This document shows positions 45,645 through 54,812 of a DNA stretch of 64,000 nucleotides, in pieces (the first letter of the stretch is position 1; each line of letters starts with the position of its first letter). Position numbers and translations under genes: made by a program. The notes beneath the pieces are model-generated. The model saw only the letters and a program-made list of their open reading frames with translations, had not been told where the DNA came from and did not search any database. The DNA is taken from assembly GCA_030148985.1 (NCBI GenBank), contig JASBSJ010000044.1, positions 1 to 64,000 on the forward strand. The letters are read 5' to 3'. This DNA is from Sphingopyxis sp. GTDB taxonomy: Bacteria; Pseudomonadota; Alphaproteobacteria; Sphingomonadales; Sphingomonadaceae.

Positions 45645-47018
45645 TCAGCCGCGCGCGGCTTCCCACGCGGCAAGCGCGCGCGCGCGCGCCGCTTCATGAC
45701 CGATCAGCGGCTCGGCATAACCCGGCGCACCGCTGTCCCGGCCATGGCTCGCCGTAATCTCGGCATCGGACAAATGCGCAATCTCGGGCACGAAGGCGCG
45801 AACATAATCGGCCATCGCGAACCGCTCGCATTGCAGCGTCGGCGACATGATCCGCGAAAAGACCGGTGCATCGACCCCGGTGCCCGCGACATATTGCCAG
45901 TTCATCGCGTTGGAGCCCAGATCGGCGTCGAGCAACGTGTCCCAGAACCAGCGTTCGCCGCGGCGCCAGTCGATCAGCAGATGCTTGACGAGGAAGGAGG
46001 CCGTAACCATCCGCACGCGATTGTGCATCCACCCCGTCTGCCACAATTCGCGCATTCCGGCATCGACGACGGGATAGCCGGTGCGGCCGCGCGTCCACGC
46101 CGCAAAGTCGCGGTCGGCATCCTTGCCGCGGCGCCAGGCGAAGCGGTCGAAAAGCGCCCGGCCGTTGCGGTCCGCATAATCGGGCATCTGGTCGACAAGG
46201 TTGATCCCATGCTCGCGCCAGCCAAGCTCCGAGCGATAGCTTTCGGCGCCGGCATCGCCGCGCTCGCCGATCGCATGCCACAGTGCGCGCGGCGAGATTT
46301 CGCCGAAATGGAGGTGCGGCGACAGGCGCGACGTGCCGGGTTGCGCGGGGCGATCGCGCCGGTCCTTGTAATCGCCGATGTCGCCCAACCAGCCCCGTAC
46401 CGCGCTCCACGCACCTTTTTCGCCTGGCTGCCATTCGCCGAAATCCGTCGCCCAGTTCGGCTGCGTGGGCAGCAAATCCCAATCGGAAAGCGCGTCGGAT
46501 CGCGGCCACGCATCCGGCGCGGGAATCGCGTCGGGCGCCGGGCACGGCAGCGCGGGCGGCATCCGTTCGAGCAGGCGGCGATACCAGGGCGTGAAGACGC
46601 GATAACGCGCGCCCTGCGCGTTGGTGATGCTGTCGGGCGCGGCGAGATAATTGCCGTCGTGCAAAATGAGCTCGGTGCCCGCAGGCATGCGCTCCTCGCT
46701 CTCTTTCCACCACGGTTCGTAAGCATAGGTCGCGTGGATGCGCCGACTGCCGGTTTCGCGGGCAAGCCGCGCCAGTTCCGCGTCGGCGGCACCGCGCCGC
46801 AGGATCATCTTGCTGCCGCGCTTGGCGAGGCTGGCGCCCAGCGCGCTCAGGCTGTGGTGCAGCCACCAGCGCTGCGCCGCGCCCATTTTCCACGATCCCG
46901 ACGTTTCATCGTCGAGGATGAAGACCGGAATCACCGCGCCATCGGCAATCGCCGCCAGCAAGGCAGGGTGGTCGTGAACGCGCAGATCCTGGCGCAGCCA
47001 GAGCAGCGACGCGGTCAT
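45645..47018 (-). CDS. phrB: Deoxyribodipyrimidine photolyase (class I CPD photolyase)
   Basis: 457 residues. The N-terminal antenna domain begins LLWLRQDLRVHDHPALLAA, and the C-terminal FAD domain carries SRLSPHLHFGEISPR, GYPVVDAGMRELWQTGWMHNRVRM (split) and the closing DAPVFSRIMSPTLQ. It repairs UV-induced pyrimidine dimers with blue light. The start ATG at 47018 overlaps the stop codon of the upstream FAD oxidoreductase gene in a 4-base ATGA; the frame extends upstream but without a fitting start. Photolyase and oxidoreductase diverge from a LOV-HTH blue-light regulator. Confidence 0.95.
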   Translation of the reverse strand: MTASLLWLRQDLRVHDHPALLAAIADGAVIPVFILDDETSGSWKMGAAQRWWLHHSLSALGASLAKRGSKMILRRGAADAELARLARETGSRRIHATYAYEPWWKESEERMPAGTELILHDGNYLAAPDSITNAQGARYRVFTPWYRRLLERMPPALPCPAPDAIPAPDAWPRSDALSDWDLLPTQPNWATDFGEWQPGEKGAWSAVRGWLGDIGDYKDRRDRPAQPGTSRLSPHLHFGEISPRALWHAIGERGDAGAESYRSELGWREHGINLVDQMPDYADRNGRALFDRFAWRRGKDADRDFAAWTRGRTGYPVVDAGMRELWQTGWMHNRVRMVTASFLVKHLLIDWRRGERWFWDTLLDADLGSNAMNWQYVAGTGVDAPVFSRIMSPTLQCERFAMADYVRAFVPEIAHLSDAEITASHGRDSGAPGYAEPLIGHEAARARALAAWEAARG

Positions 47019-47974
47019 CGACCGCCCGCCTTCAGTGCGCGGGCGGCGGCGATCGCCGCACCCAGTGCGTTGCCGCTGCTCCACGCATGTTCGACGAAAC
47101 CGTGCGACAGCCAGTCGCCGCAGGCGCCAAGCCCTATCGCATCGTTCCACAAATGACCAAGCTCGCTGCCCGCAGGCTGGCCGAACATCCAGCGCTGCGC
47201 CGCGGCGAAGCAGGGTTCGGGAACGGCGTGCCCGATCAGCGACCCCAGCTCGGACAAGAGGAGGTCGCAGACCGTCGCCTGATCGTCCGCAAGATGCGCC
47301 TCGCTCCAGCTCCAGTCGGCCTGGACGACCCAATGTTCGGGCTCGGCGCGTCCCGGCCGCGCATTGCCGCGGACGGCATAGATGACCGGGGCCGGGCCGC
47401 GGATGAAATCGGGGCCGTTGCCCAGCGACTGCCGGAACGCAAACATCGCGCTCCAGATCGGGCGCGAATGGGCGGCCATCGCAGCGCGCGCCATGCCGAA
47501 ATCGTGGAGCGACAAGAGGGGCGCCGCCTGTTCGCCCGGAATGGCGACCACGGCGAGGTCGAACGGGCCGCGGCGTTCCTTTTCGCGGTGGAGAAACCAG
47601 CGATCGTCGACGCGCGACAGCGCTGTGATTGCGGTGCCCAGCCGAACGTCATGGCCGTCCGCCATATGTTTCAATGGTGCGTTCATTGTCGGGACACCGA
47701 TCCACGCATCCTGCCCGGCGTCGGGCCAGGGTGCGGCGCATCCTTCGGCGTGCCAGCGCGCGACGCGCGCGCGAAAGGCTGGCGAGCGGGCGGTGAAATG
47801 CGTCGCGCCATGGTCGAACGCAATCTCGCCGCGCGGGGTTGCCGCGCGGCGCGTCGACATGCGCCCGCCGATACCGCGCGCCTTGTCGAACAAAGTCACC
47901 GCGACATTCGCCGCCCGCAGCGCGTCGGCACAAGCCAGCCCCGCGATCCCCGCGCCGATGATTGCGGCGCGCAT
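47015..47974 (-). CDS. FAD-dependent amine-oxidase-like (renalase-type) oxidoreductase
   Basis: 319 residues from the ATG at 47974. The Rossmann FAD motif is at the very start (AAIIGAGIAGLACADALR), followed by KARGIGGRMSTRR, which is the renalase-like FAD phosphate-binding text, and the C-terminal GLGACGDWLSHGFVEHAWSSG. These proteins often sit beside photolyase genes in proteobacteria, in agreement with the 4-base overlap here, but their reaction in this setting is unknown. A longer open frame exists upstream, but no start in it fits the family. Confidence 0.9.
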   Translation of the reverse strand: MRAAIIGAGIAGLACADALRAANVAVTLFDKARGIGGRMSTRRAATPRGEIAFDHGATHFTARSPAFRARVARWHAEGCAAPWPDAGQDAWIGVPTMNAPLKHMADGHDVRLGTAITALSRVDDRWFLHREKERRGPFDLAVVAIPGEQAAPLLSLHDFGMARAAMAAHSRPIWSAMFAFRQSLGNGPDFIRGPAPVIYAVRGNARPGRAEPEHWVVQADWSWSEAHLADDQATVCDLLLSELGSLIGHAVPEPCFAAAQRWMFGQPAGSELGHLWNDAIGLGACGDWLSHGFVEHAWSSGNALGAAIAAARALKAGGR

Positions 47975-48163
47975 CAGGCGCCGCCCCGGACCGACTGCCG
48001 AGCGGTGGAGGAGGGGAGAGAGAGGCGGGTGATCGTGGAACGCTCTTTCGCGCGCAACGTCTTGAATATGGGCATCGGCGCGCTCTGCCCGGCGCTGGCT
48101 CCTTGCAACAAGATGTCCCTTGGGGCAGGTCCATGACACTGGCAGGAGCGGGGTCGAAGCGGA

Positions 48164-48751
48164 ATGACGTTAAAGGCGATGATCGCGACAAGCCCGATCG
48201 CGGCGGTAATCAGCAATCCCCATCTTCCCGACAATCCGATCGTCGAATGCAACGACGCCTTTGCCGCGCTGACCGGATACCGGCCCGACGAGATCATCGG
48301 CCGCAACTGCCGTTTTCTGACCGGCCCCGGCACCGAAGCCGAATTGAGCGACGCATTGCGCGGCGCGATCCGCGATCGCCGCGCCGCGCTTGTCGAGATA
48401 TTGAATTATAAAAAGGACGGCACGCCGTTTCGCAACGCGGTGCTCGTCGCGCCGCTGTTCGGACCCAACGGGGAACTCGAATATTTTCTGGGATCGCAGA
48501 TGGAGGTCGAGGGCGACGATGGCCGCATCGACGATCGTCGCGACGCCGCACGGGCGCGCATCGCCGCGCTGACGCCGCGGCAGCGCGAGGTGTTGCTGCT
48601 GATGGCCGAAGGACTGCTCAACAAGCAGATCGCGTGGAAGCTCGGCCTGTCCGAACGCACGATCAAGATGCACCGCTCGGCGCTGCTTCGCTCGCTCGGG
48701 CTCGAGACGACCGCCGACGCGATCCGGCTGGCGGTCGAGGCGGGATATTAG
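48164..48751 (+). CDS. LOV-HTH blue-light-responsive transcription factor (EL222-like)
   Basis: 195 residues. The N-terminal LOV domain has the flavin motif GRNCRFLTG with the photoactive Cys at position 49 and continues with EILNYKKDGTPFRNAVLVAPLF and EYFLGSQMEV. A linker at about 118-130 leads to a LuxR-type helix-turn-helix (about 133-190: LTPRQREVLLLMAEGLLNKQIAWKLGLSERTIKMH, split). This is the order and size of the Erythrobacter regulator EL222, in which light forms a Cys-flavin bond that frees the HTH to dimerise on DNA. It diverges from the FAD oxidoreductase-photolyase operon, the obvious target. The start at 48164 has no strong ribosome-binding site. Confidence 0.9.
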   Translation: MTLKAMIATSPIAAVISNPHLPDNPIVECNDAFAALTGYRPDEIIGRNCRFLTGPGTEAELSDALRGAIRDRRAALVEILNYKKDGTPFRNAVLVAPLFGPNGELEYFLGSQMEVEGDDGRIDDRRDAARARIAALTPRQREVLLLMAEGLLNKQIAWKLGLSERTIKMHRSALLRSLGLETTADAIRLAVEAGY

Positions 48752-48793
48752 TCGCCGAAACCCATTGCCAACGGGCGGCTGCGATCCGCCTCC

Positions 48794-50719
48794 TCAATAA
48801 CGGACGGTGACGAGCAGGCGCGCACGCCGGGGTTCGTTATAGGCAAGAGTTTCGGAGCCGTTCACGTCCCACGCAAAGCTGTTGAGAAGATTCAGCACCT
48901 GCGCGCGAACGACTGCATCATTTTGTCCGAGTTTGAAACCGAACCGAAAGCCGGCGTTTACCGTCGTTTGTCGCTCGACCTTGAGCTGCGTTCCATCGAG
49001 CGAAGCGCGACTTTGCCCCGCGCGGGCGCCGACATGCAGGAGCCCGGCATCGACGCTGAGGCCCTTTACCCCCGGGATGGCGAAGTCGGCATTCACTATT
49101 CCGCGGATCCGGGGAACGGCGACCGGCCGGAGTGGATCCGCCGCCGCGTCGTCGGCGCTGGTAAGTTCAGGGTCGAGAAGGACGGCGCCCGCCACGAGCT
49201 GCAAGCCCGGTACGACACGCCCGGCAAGCGAAAATTCGACGCCGCGATGCCGAACATCGCCGATAAAGCGATAGACATTGTCCCGCGCATCGACGCCGGC
49301 GTACGGCTTGCGGCTGTCGAAGGCGGCGAGAAACAGGCTGAGATCTTTCCGGATGGACCAGCGCAGGCCGACCTCGGCCTGCTTCACCATGATCGCGTTC
49401 AAAATCTCGTTGCGGTTCGCCGCCGAATTGGGTGCGACCCCCGCCTCTTCGAGCCCGCGCGAATAGCTTCCGAAAAGCTCGAAATCGGGCGCGATCGCGA
49501 AGCTGCCGCCGAGATTGTAAAGGAAAGGCGCTTGGGAAACCTTGTCGGTGGCGGCCGGTCCGCTGAAGCGTTTCGAATAAAATGACTTCAAGAGGCCGGC
49601 GTTGATTCGCGCGCGCGTCCCGATCGATCCGCGGTAGCCGATCCCGAAGCCAATCTGCGTCACGCCGACACGCTGATCGGCCGCAAGCAGGTCCAGATCG
49701 GGCTCGGCAATGTCCGCGGGGCGGTCACCCAGCGAAGGTGCGTCCAGAAGCAGCGATTGCGCGCCGCCGAATCGCGCTGTCGAGCGGCGGTAACGGACCG
49801 TCGCGTCGAACCGATGCGTCGCGCCCGTGCGCGGCACTTCGAGATGGGAGCGAAGTTCGGAGGACCAGGCCGTCGATCGTTGTTGCGGCACCGCGACAAG
49901 ATACCCCGCGGCGTTACCATCGCCGTCGCTTTGAAAAAACTGGGCAAACGACCGGGTCGGATCTTCCTGGCCGAACGATAGCGTCGCGCCGATTCCGCTA
50001 TGCGCCGTCAGTTCGTGATCCAGAAGAAGACCCCCGATTCGGCGTTGACCCTCGTCGAACGCCCACTTCTGGCCCAGGTAATTGCCCCGCTCGATACGCG
50101 GAGGAAGCGTGCTGTCGGTCGGGATAACGCGGAATTCTCCGCGCCGCCGGTACTGATATTCGCCCGCGAACAATTGTGCGCGGGTCGCCCCGCTCGAAAC
50201 GCGCGCGATGCCTCCGACAAGAAAATCCTCGCCGCCCTTGCCGCCCTGCGCGTTGCGGACGTCGAAATTGCGCGACACGCCGATCGAGTAGCTCGACCGG
50301 CCGGAAGGAGACCCGTGGCGCAGGTTGAGTTCGGCGATCGGCTGGCCATAGACGTCATAGGTCACGGTCAACAGGCTTTTTTCGCCCGGAAGCGGATCGC
50401 GCAGGCGGTAATCGACCACCCCCGACGGGCCGGGCAAAAGCGTTCCGATCGTATTATAGCCGATACGGACGGTGCTGCTGTCGATGAAGAAATTGCTGAC
50501 GCCCGAATTCTTCACGAAGTAAGTGCCGTTCAGCCGGTAATTCCCCGCGGCCTCAAGGCTGAAGCCCCGGACGGAGCGTTCATCATAGAGACCGATCGCC
50601 TCGTCGCCGCGTTTGTGTCCGAACGCATCGCCGGCCGATTTGACCGGGTTGGCGTCGGCCTGTGCCCGGGCAGTGCCGGGCGCGACACACAGGATGATGA
50701 TGGCGAAAACTTGACGCAT
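48794..50719 (-). CDS. TonB-dependent receptor with reduced plug
   Basis: 641 residues. A signal peptide ends at TARAQ (residue 20). The start of the mature part lacks an evident TonB box and has only a short plug-like stretch (about 45-125, with GLYDERSVRGFSLEAAGNYRLNG and GPSGVVDYRLRDP, each split), after which barrel strands follow to the end ARLLVTVRY. Siderophore receptors with this shortened N-terminus are known in sphingomonads. No siderophore or transport genes are adjacent. Whether it takes TonB energy or works as a passive channel is unclear. No Fur-like site was found upstream. Confidence 0.8.
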   Translation of the reverse strand: MRQVFAIIILCVAPGTARAQADANPVKSAGDAFGHKRGDEAIGLYDERSVRGFSLEAAGNYRLNGTYFVKNSGVSNFFIDSSTVRIGYNTIGTLLPGPSGVVDYRLRDPLPGEKSLLTVTYDVYGQPIAELNLRHGSPSGRSSYSIGVSRNFDVRNAQGGKGGEDFLVGGIARVSSGATRAQLFAGEYQYRRRGEFRVIPTDSTLPPRIERGNYLGQKWAFDEGQRRIGGLLLDHELTAHSGIGATLSFGQEDPTRSFAQFFQSDGDGNAAGYLVAVPQQRSTAWSSELRSHLEVPRTGATHRFDATVRYRRSTARFGGAQSLLLDAPSLGDRPADIAEPDLDLLAADQRVGVTQIGFGIGYRGSIGTRARINAGLLKSFYSKRFSGPAATDKVSQAPFLYNLGGSFAIAPDFELFGSYSRGLEEAGVAPNSAANRNEILNAIMVKQAEVGLRWSIRKDLSLFLAAFDSRKPYAGVDARDNVYRFIGDVRHRGVEFSLAGRVVPGLQLVAGAVLLDPELTSADDAAADPLRPVAVPRIRGIVNADFAIPGVKGLSVDAGLLHVGARAGQSRASLDGTQLKVERQTTVNAGFRFGFKLGQNDAVVRAQVLNLLNSFAWDVNGSETLAYNEPRRARLLVTVRY

Positions 50720-50801
50720 TTGATTACCCTCCGTTTGGAGGGCGCCGCTTGGCAGGTGAAGCCGGAACGCAATATCCGCTTCTTGCGGTCAAATATGGGA
50801 A

Positions 50802-50877
<76 letters not shown>

Positions 50878-50919
50878 GTCTTGCGCCCCCTAAGCATTTT
50901 TCGGGCGGATGGAAACATC

Positions 50920-51801
50920 TCAAATAATGCCAAAGGTCCAGCCTTCGGTACGGGCCAGGGCGTCGGATAGCGGGGTAGGGGCCCAGCGGGCCGGATCGGA
51001 AGCAATGTCGCGCAGCCACGCGGCGGTGAGCAGCGCGTCGGCGGCATGGTCGCTGACGGGTCCGGCGATGCCGGCGGGCGGCGATCCGAGCGCGGCGAGC
51101 GCGGTGTCGAGCGCGGCGCCGTCGCGAATCTTGCTGCGCCCCGGTGCGAGCCCCGCGGCGCGCGCGGCAAGGCTGGTATAGATTTCGGCGAGCAGCGGGC
51201 CGGTCGTCGGCACCGGATCGAGCGGCCAGAGCGGGATGCGGCCGCGCAGGCGGTGGAGCAGCCGCATTCCCGAAAGGCTCGCCTTGCCGACCTGCGCCGC
51301 GCCGACGAGGTTGAAATTGCTGACGCTCGCGGCCTGTCTTGTCGCGCGCTGATGCTGTTCGACGACGCGCAGCCGCCCCGCGCCGGGCGCGAACAGGTCG
51401 CCAACCTCGCCGCGGCCATGGCGAAAATGGCGCCGTGCTTCGGGGTGGCGCAGGAAAGCGCCCGCCTCATAATGCGAGTCGGCGCGCGCCAGCCGCTCGA
51501 CGAGCGACCAGAGCGCGGGCATGTCGGCGGGGCTTTCGTCCCATTCGGGAAAATAGCCGCCGTGGTCTGCAAAGGCGAAGGCGGCCGAAAAGTCGAAGCC
51601 GATCAGCATGTCGGCGCCGGTTTCGGCGACGCCCTCCAGCCACGCCAATATCTCGGCGCGCGACCAGATATGGCCGGGACGCACCAGCGCCGGGGCATCG
51701 CGACCGCTGGCGACGGCGAGCGCGATGCCGCGCTGGCGTTCGCCGCGCGCGCCCGACCAGTCGAGGGCGGCGAAATGGGTGAAACGACGCATTGCGGCCA
51801 T
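50920..51801 (-). CDS. DUF429-like RNase H-fold hypothetical protein
   Basis: 293 residues. The first strand FAALDWSGARGERQRGIALA, the second acidic motif LIGFDFSAAFAF and the late SDHAADALLTAAWLRD give three Asp-bearing strands in the order of an RNase H fold, as in DUF429-type proteins. No function is known. The start is at 51801; an internal ATG at 51792 is equally possible, and neither has a clear ribosome-binding site. It diverges from the nfuA gene, with their 5' ends only 53 bases apart, so promoters must overlap. Confidence 0.75.
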   Translation of the reverse strand: MAAMRRFTHFAALDWSGARGERQRGIALAVASGRDAPALVRPGHIWSRAEILAWLEGVAETGADMLIGFDFSAAFAFADHGGYFPEWDESPADMPALWSLVERLARADSHYEAGAFLRHPEARRHFRHGRGEVGDLFAPGAGRLRVVEQHQRATRQAASVSNFNLVGAAQVGKASLSGMRLLHRLRGRIPLWPLDPVPTTGPLLAEIYTSLAARAAGLAPGRSKIRDGAALDTALAALGSPPAGIAGPVSDHAADALLTAAWLRDIASDPARWAPTPLSDALARTEGWTFGII

Positions 51802-51854
51802 CTAACGCCCCGATGGCGCTTGCACAAAGGGCGATGGCATCCCACATGCCCCTC

Positions 51855-52427
51855 ATGCTGATCGAAACCGAATCGACGCCGAATCCCGCGACGCTCAAAT
51901 TCCTGCCCGGCCGGGCGGTGATGGAGACGGGCACCCGCGACTTTGCGAGCCCCGAAGAGGCCGAGGCCTCGCCGCTCGCGAGCGCGCTCTTTTCGCTGGG
52001 CGATGTCACCGGCGTGTTCTTCGGCCGCGATTTTGTCTCGGTGACGATCGCCCCCGGTGCCGAATGGGCCGATGTGAAGCCCGACATTCTTGGCGTCGTC
52101 ATGGACCATTTCCTGGCCGACGTGCCGCTGTTCAACGCCGCGAGCGCCGGTTTTTCGGTGCCGCCGGAGGATGCGGGCTTTGCCGACGATCCCGCCGACG
52201 CCGACATCATCGACCAGATCAAGGAACTGATCGAGACGCGCGTGCGCCCCGCGGTGGCCAACGACGGCGGTGACATCGTCTATCGCGGTTTCGACAAGGG
52301 CAATGTGTACCTCAAGATGCAGGGCGCCTGCGCCGGATGCCCGTCCTCGACCGCGACGCTGAAAAATGGCATCGAATCGCTCTTGAAACATTATGTGCCC
52401 GAGGTAACGGCGGTTCACGCCGTCTGA
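51855..52427 (+). CDS. nfuA: NfuA-type iron-sulfur cluster carrier protein
   Basis: 190 residues from the ATG at 51855; ATGs at 51846 and 51813 are possible alternatives. An N-terminal Nfu_N domain (MLIETESTPNPATLKFLPGR, split) is followed by the C-terminal NifU domain at about 105-185 with the cluster-binding C-x2-C in GACAGCPSS. It receives Fe-S clusters from the SUF or ISC scaffold and hands them to client enzymes. MiaB, an Fe-S enzyme, is encoded in the same block. A nitroreductase-family gene follows after 25 bases. Confidence 0.93.
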   Translation: MLIETESTPNPATLKFLPGRAVMETGTRDFASPEEAEASPLASALFSLGDVTGVFFGRDFVSVTIAPGAEWADVKPDILGVVMDHFLADVPLFNAASAGFSVPPEDAGFADDPADADIIDQIKELIETRVRPAVANDGGDIVYRGFDKGNVYLKMQGACAGCPSSTATLKNGIESLLKHYVPEVTAVHAV

Positions 52428-52452
52428 CCGACCCGTTTCAGGAGATTATCTT

Positions 52453-53046
52453 ATGAGCGAGCCGCTTTCCGACAGCGCCCTCGACCAGCTGTTTCGCACC
52501 GCGCGCACCTATAATGGCTATCTCGACAAGCCGGTTTCCCAGGCGCAGCTTCACGCGATCTGGGATTTGATGAAATTCGGGCCGACGAGCGCGAACAGCC
52601 TGCCGGCGCGGATTATCTGGTGCGTGTCGGATGCGGCAAAGGCCAGGCTCGCGGCGCTCGCGATCCCCGGCAACAAGGAAAAAATCCTTGCCGCGCCGGT
52701 CACCGCGATCATCGGCATGGACCTTGAGTTCTACGAACATCTGCCCGAATTTTTCCCGCACACCGACGCGCGCAGCTGGTTTGCGGGCAATGACGCGCTC
52801 GCCGAGACGACCGCGTTCCGCAATTCGAGCCTGCAAGGCGCCTATTTCATCCTCGCCGCGCGTGCGCTCGGCCTTGATACCGGGCCGATGTCGGGGTTCG
52901 ACAATGATGCGGTCGACAAGGAATTTTTTGCCGATCAGCCCAAGGTGAAGAGCAATTTCATCTCGACGCTCGGCTATGGCGACCCGGCGACGATCTTTGA
53001 CCGCAGCCCGCGTCCGGGCTTCGAGCGTTTCAACCGCCTTGTCTGA
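52453..53046 (+). CDS. RutE/HadB-family nitroreductase-like FMN oxidoreductase
   Basis: 197 residues. The family text is [40 protein letters not shown] (over two helices), followed by the [39 protein letters not shown] region. It matches the malonic semialdehyde reductase RutE of pyrimidine breakdown, but no other rut gene is near, so a general NAD(P)H-dependent reductase role is safer. The ATG at 52453 has AGGAG before it. Its stop overlaps the predicted start of tsaB by 8 bases. Confidence 0.88.
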   Translation: [197 protein letters not shown]

Positions 53047-53665
53047 CGAGCGAACGCTCGTCATCGATTGCGCCAGCGAAGCCTGCTCGGTCGCGCTGGT
53101 GGCGGGCGGGCGCGTCGTCGATTTTCGCCATGAAGTGATCGGGCGCGGCCACGCGGAGCGTCTCGTGCCGCTGATCGCCGAGCTGGCGGACGGCGGGCGC
53201 GCCGATGCAATCGCGGTCGGCTGCGGCCCCGGAAGCTTTGCCGGTGTGCGGATCGGCGTTGCGGCCGCGCGCGCGCTCGCGCTCGGCTGGCAGGTGCCCG
53301 CGCAGGGCTTTTCGACGCTCGCACTCGTTGCGGCGGCGGCCGCCGATGCGATTGCCGAAGCTCGCGGCGCGCTCGTCGTGATGGAGGGGGGTCACGGCCA
53401 ATGGTTCGTCCAGCCCTTTGCCGCCGACCTGTCGCCGCGCGCCGACGTTCGCTCGCTGCTGCCCGACGCGGCGGCGGCGCTGGACGACGCGCTGGTCGTC
53501 GGCAATCGTGCCGAGGCGTTTGTCGCGCGGCGCGGGACGGCGCGCGCGCTGGCGGTGCTGCCCGATGCGCGCGCGTTCCTGCGCCTGCCGCCCGCCGCGC
53601 TGATCGAGCGGCCGAGCCCGATCTATGGCCGCGCGCCTGACGCCAAGCCGATGAGCGGCGCGTGA
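53039..53665 (+). CDS. tsaB: tRNA threonylcarbamoyladenosine biosynthesis protein TsaB
   Basis: 208 residues. The ASKHA-fold start ERTLVIDCASEACSVAL and AIAVGCGPGSFAGVRIGVAAARALALGW are characteristic (GPGSF-T/A-G-x-R motif). TsaB supports TsaD in adding t6A to ANN-decoding tRNAs. The start is inferred: the frame has only a TTG at 53039 in a fitting place, overlapping the upstream gene by 8 bases. rimI follows with a 4-base GTGA overlap, the usual tsaB-rimI pair. Confidence 0.92.
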   Translation: MSDERTLVIDCASEACSVALVAGGRVVDFRHEVIGRGHAERLVPLIAELADGGRADAIAVGCGPGSFAGVRIGVAAARALALGWQVPAQGFSTLALVAAAAADAIAEARGALVVMEGGHGQWFVQPFAADLSPRADVRSLLPDAAAALDDALVVGNRAEAFVARRGTARALAVLPDARAFLRLPPAALIERPSPIYGRAPDAKPMSGA

Positions 53666-54138
53666 CCGAGACGATCCGCATTGCCACCGCGCGCGTCGGC
53701 GATGTCGCCGCCGCGATGCGTGTGATGGAAGCGGCCTTCAACCCCGTTTATGGCGAGGCGTGGAGTACGGCGCAGCTCCTGACCTTGTTCGCGTTGCCCT
53801 CGGCGCGCGTCGCGATCGCCTGGGACGGTGAACGCGCGTGCGGCTTTTCCGCCGCGCGAATGGCCGGGCCGGAAAGCGAGCTTCTGCTGCTCGCGGTCGA
53901 TCCCGCGGATCGCGGACGCGGGATCGGCAAGCGGCTGATGGACGATTGGCAGGCGTGGGCGGCGGAGCAGGGCGCCGAAGACTATTTCCTTGAAATGCGG
54001 GCCGATAATGACGCGGTTCATCTGTATGAACGCGCAGGTTTTTCGGAATGTGGACGTCGTGCTGCCTATTATCGCGGACAGGATGGCGTGATGCGCGATG
54101 CCATTACGATGCGCCGATGTAATGGCAATTCGCGTTGA
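53662..54138 (+). CDS. rimI: Ribosomal protein S18-alanine N-acetyltransferase RimI
   Basis: 158 residues of a GNAT fold. The acetyl-CoA loop is in LLLAVDPADRGRGIGKRLMDDW (R/Q-x-x-G-x-G/A), and the C-terminal EMRADNDAVHLYERAGFSECGRRAAYY is the RimI signature. It acetylates the N-terminus of ribosomal protein S18 and perhaps others. The GTG start at 53662 overlaps the tsaB stop codon. Confidence 0.92.
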   Translation: MTETIRIATARVGDVAAAMRVMEAAFNPVYGEAWSTAQLLTLFALPSARVAIAWDGERACGFSAARMAGPESELLLLAVDPADRGRGIGKRLMDDWQAWAAEQGAEDYFLEMRADNDAVHLYERAGFSECGRRAAYYRGQDGVMRDAITMRRCNGNSR

Positions 54139-54245
54139 TCGGGCGTTGCGCAATTGCATCCAAAGTGGCACTAAATCCGCAGGCGAAAGGATAAACAATA
54201 TTCGCCGTCCCGACTTTCGGGAAAGCCAAAAACAAGGAACGTCTC

Positions 54246-54680
54246 ATGTCCGACCCAACCGACACCAATGAAATGCTCGTTACGCTGACGGCCGATATTG
54301 TTGCTGCGCATGTCAGCAACAACAGCGTCGCCATTTCCGATCTTTCATTGCTCATCAACAATGTCCACGCGGCGCTTTCGGGCCTGGGCAGCGCGCCCGT
54401 GGTCGAGGAAAAGCCGGTGCCCGCGGTGTCGATCCGCGCGTCGGTGAAGCCCGACTATATCGTGTGCCTCGAAGACGGCAAAAAGCTGAAGATGCTGCGC
54501 CGTCACCTGATGACGCATTATGGCATGACCCCCGACGACTATCGCACGAAATGGGGCCTTCCCGCCGACTATCCGATGGTCGCGCCCAACTACGCCGAAA
54601 AGCGCCGCGCGCTGGCGAAGGAAATCGGCCTTGGTACCAAGGGTCGCGGCGGCGGGCGTCGCCGCAAGACCAAGGTGTAA
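54246..54680 (+). CDS. mucR: MucR/Ros family zinc-finger transcriptional regulator
   Basis: 144 residues. The zinc site is C74, D77, H87 and H91 in [22 protein letters not shown], with the Cys-Asp variant known in MucR proteins, followed by [27 protein letters not shown] and a basic tail [10 protein letters not shown]. MucR proteins are abundant, H-NS-like repressors in alphaproteobacteria that control surface polysaccharides, motility and cell-cycle genes; in Caulobacter they pair with SciP and CtrA. The gene has its own 107-base upstream region, and a terminator follows at 54713-54746. Confidence 0.96.
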   Translation: MSDPTDTNEMLVTLTADIVAAHVSNNSVAISDLSLLINNVHAALSGLGSAPVVEEKPVPAVSIRASVKPDYIVCLEDGKKLKMLRRHLMTHYGMTPDDYRTKWGLPADYPMVAPNYAEKRRALAKEIGLGTKGRGGGRRRKTKV

Positions 54681-54712
54681 GCGTTTGCGAATGATCGCCT
54701 CGCGGGGCAGGG

Positions 54713-54746
54713 AAGGGCGGCGTCGTAGGGGTGCCGCCCTTGTTCT
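54713..54746 (+). terminator. Probable terminator after mucR
   Basis: AAGGGCGGC (54713-54721) pairs with GCCGCCCTT (54733-54741), an 11-base loop between them, followed by GTTCT. The T-run is short, so confidence is moderate. Confidence 0.6.
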
Positions 54747-54812
54747 ATCCGCGGCGCGTGCCTATACACGTTAACAACGACAAACACCGCTGCAACGGCA
54801 GGAAAGGCGAGC

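Noticed and set aside
52453..53046. A pyrimidine-degradation (rut) gene cluster
   Set aside because: The protein resembles RutE, but no rutA, rutB, rutC, rutD or rutF gene accompanies it; the neighbours are nfuA and tsaB.
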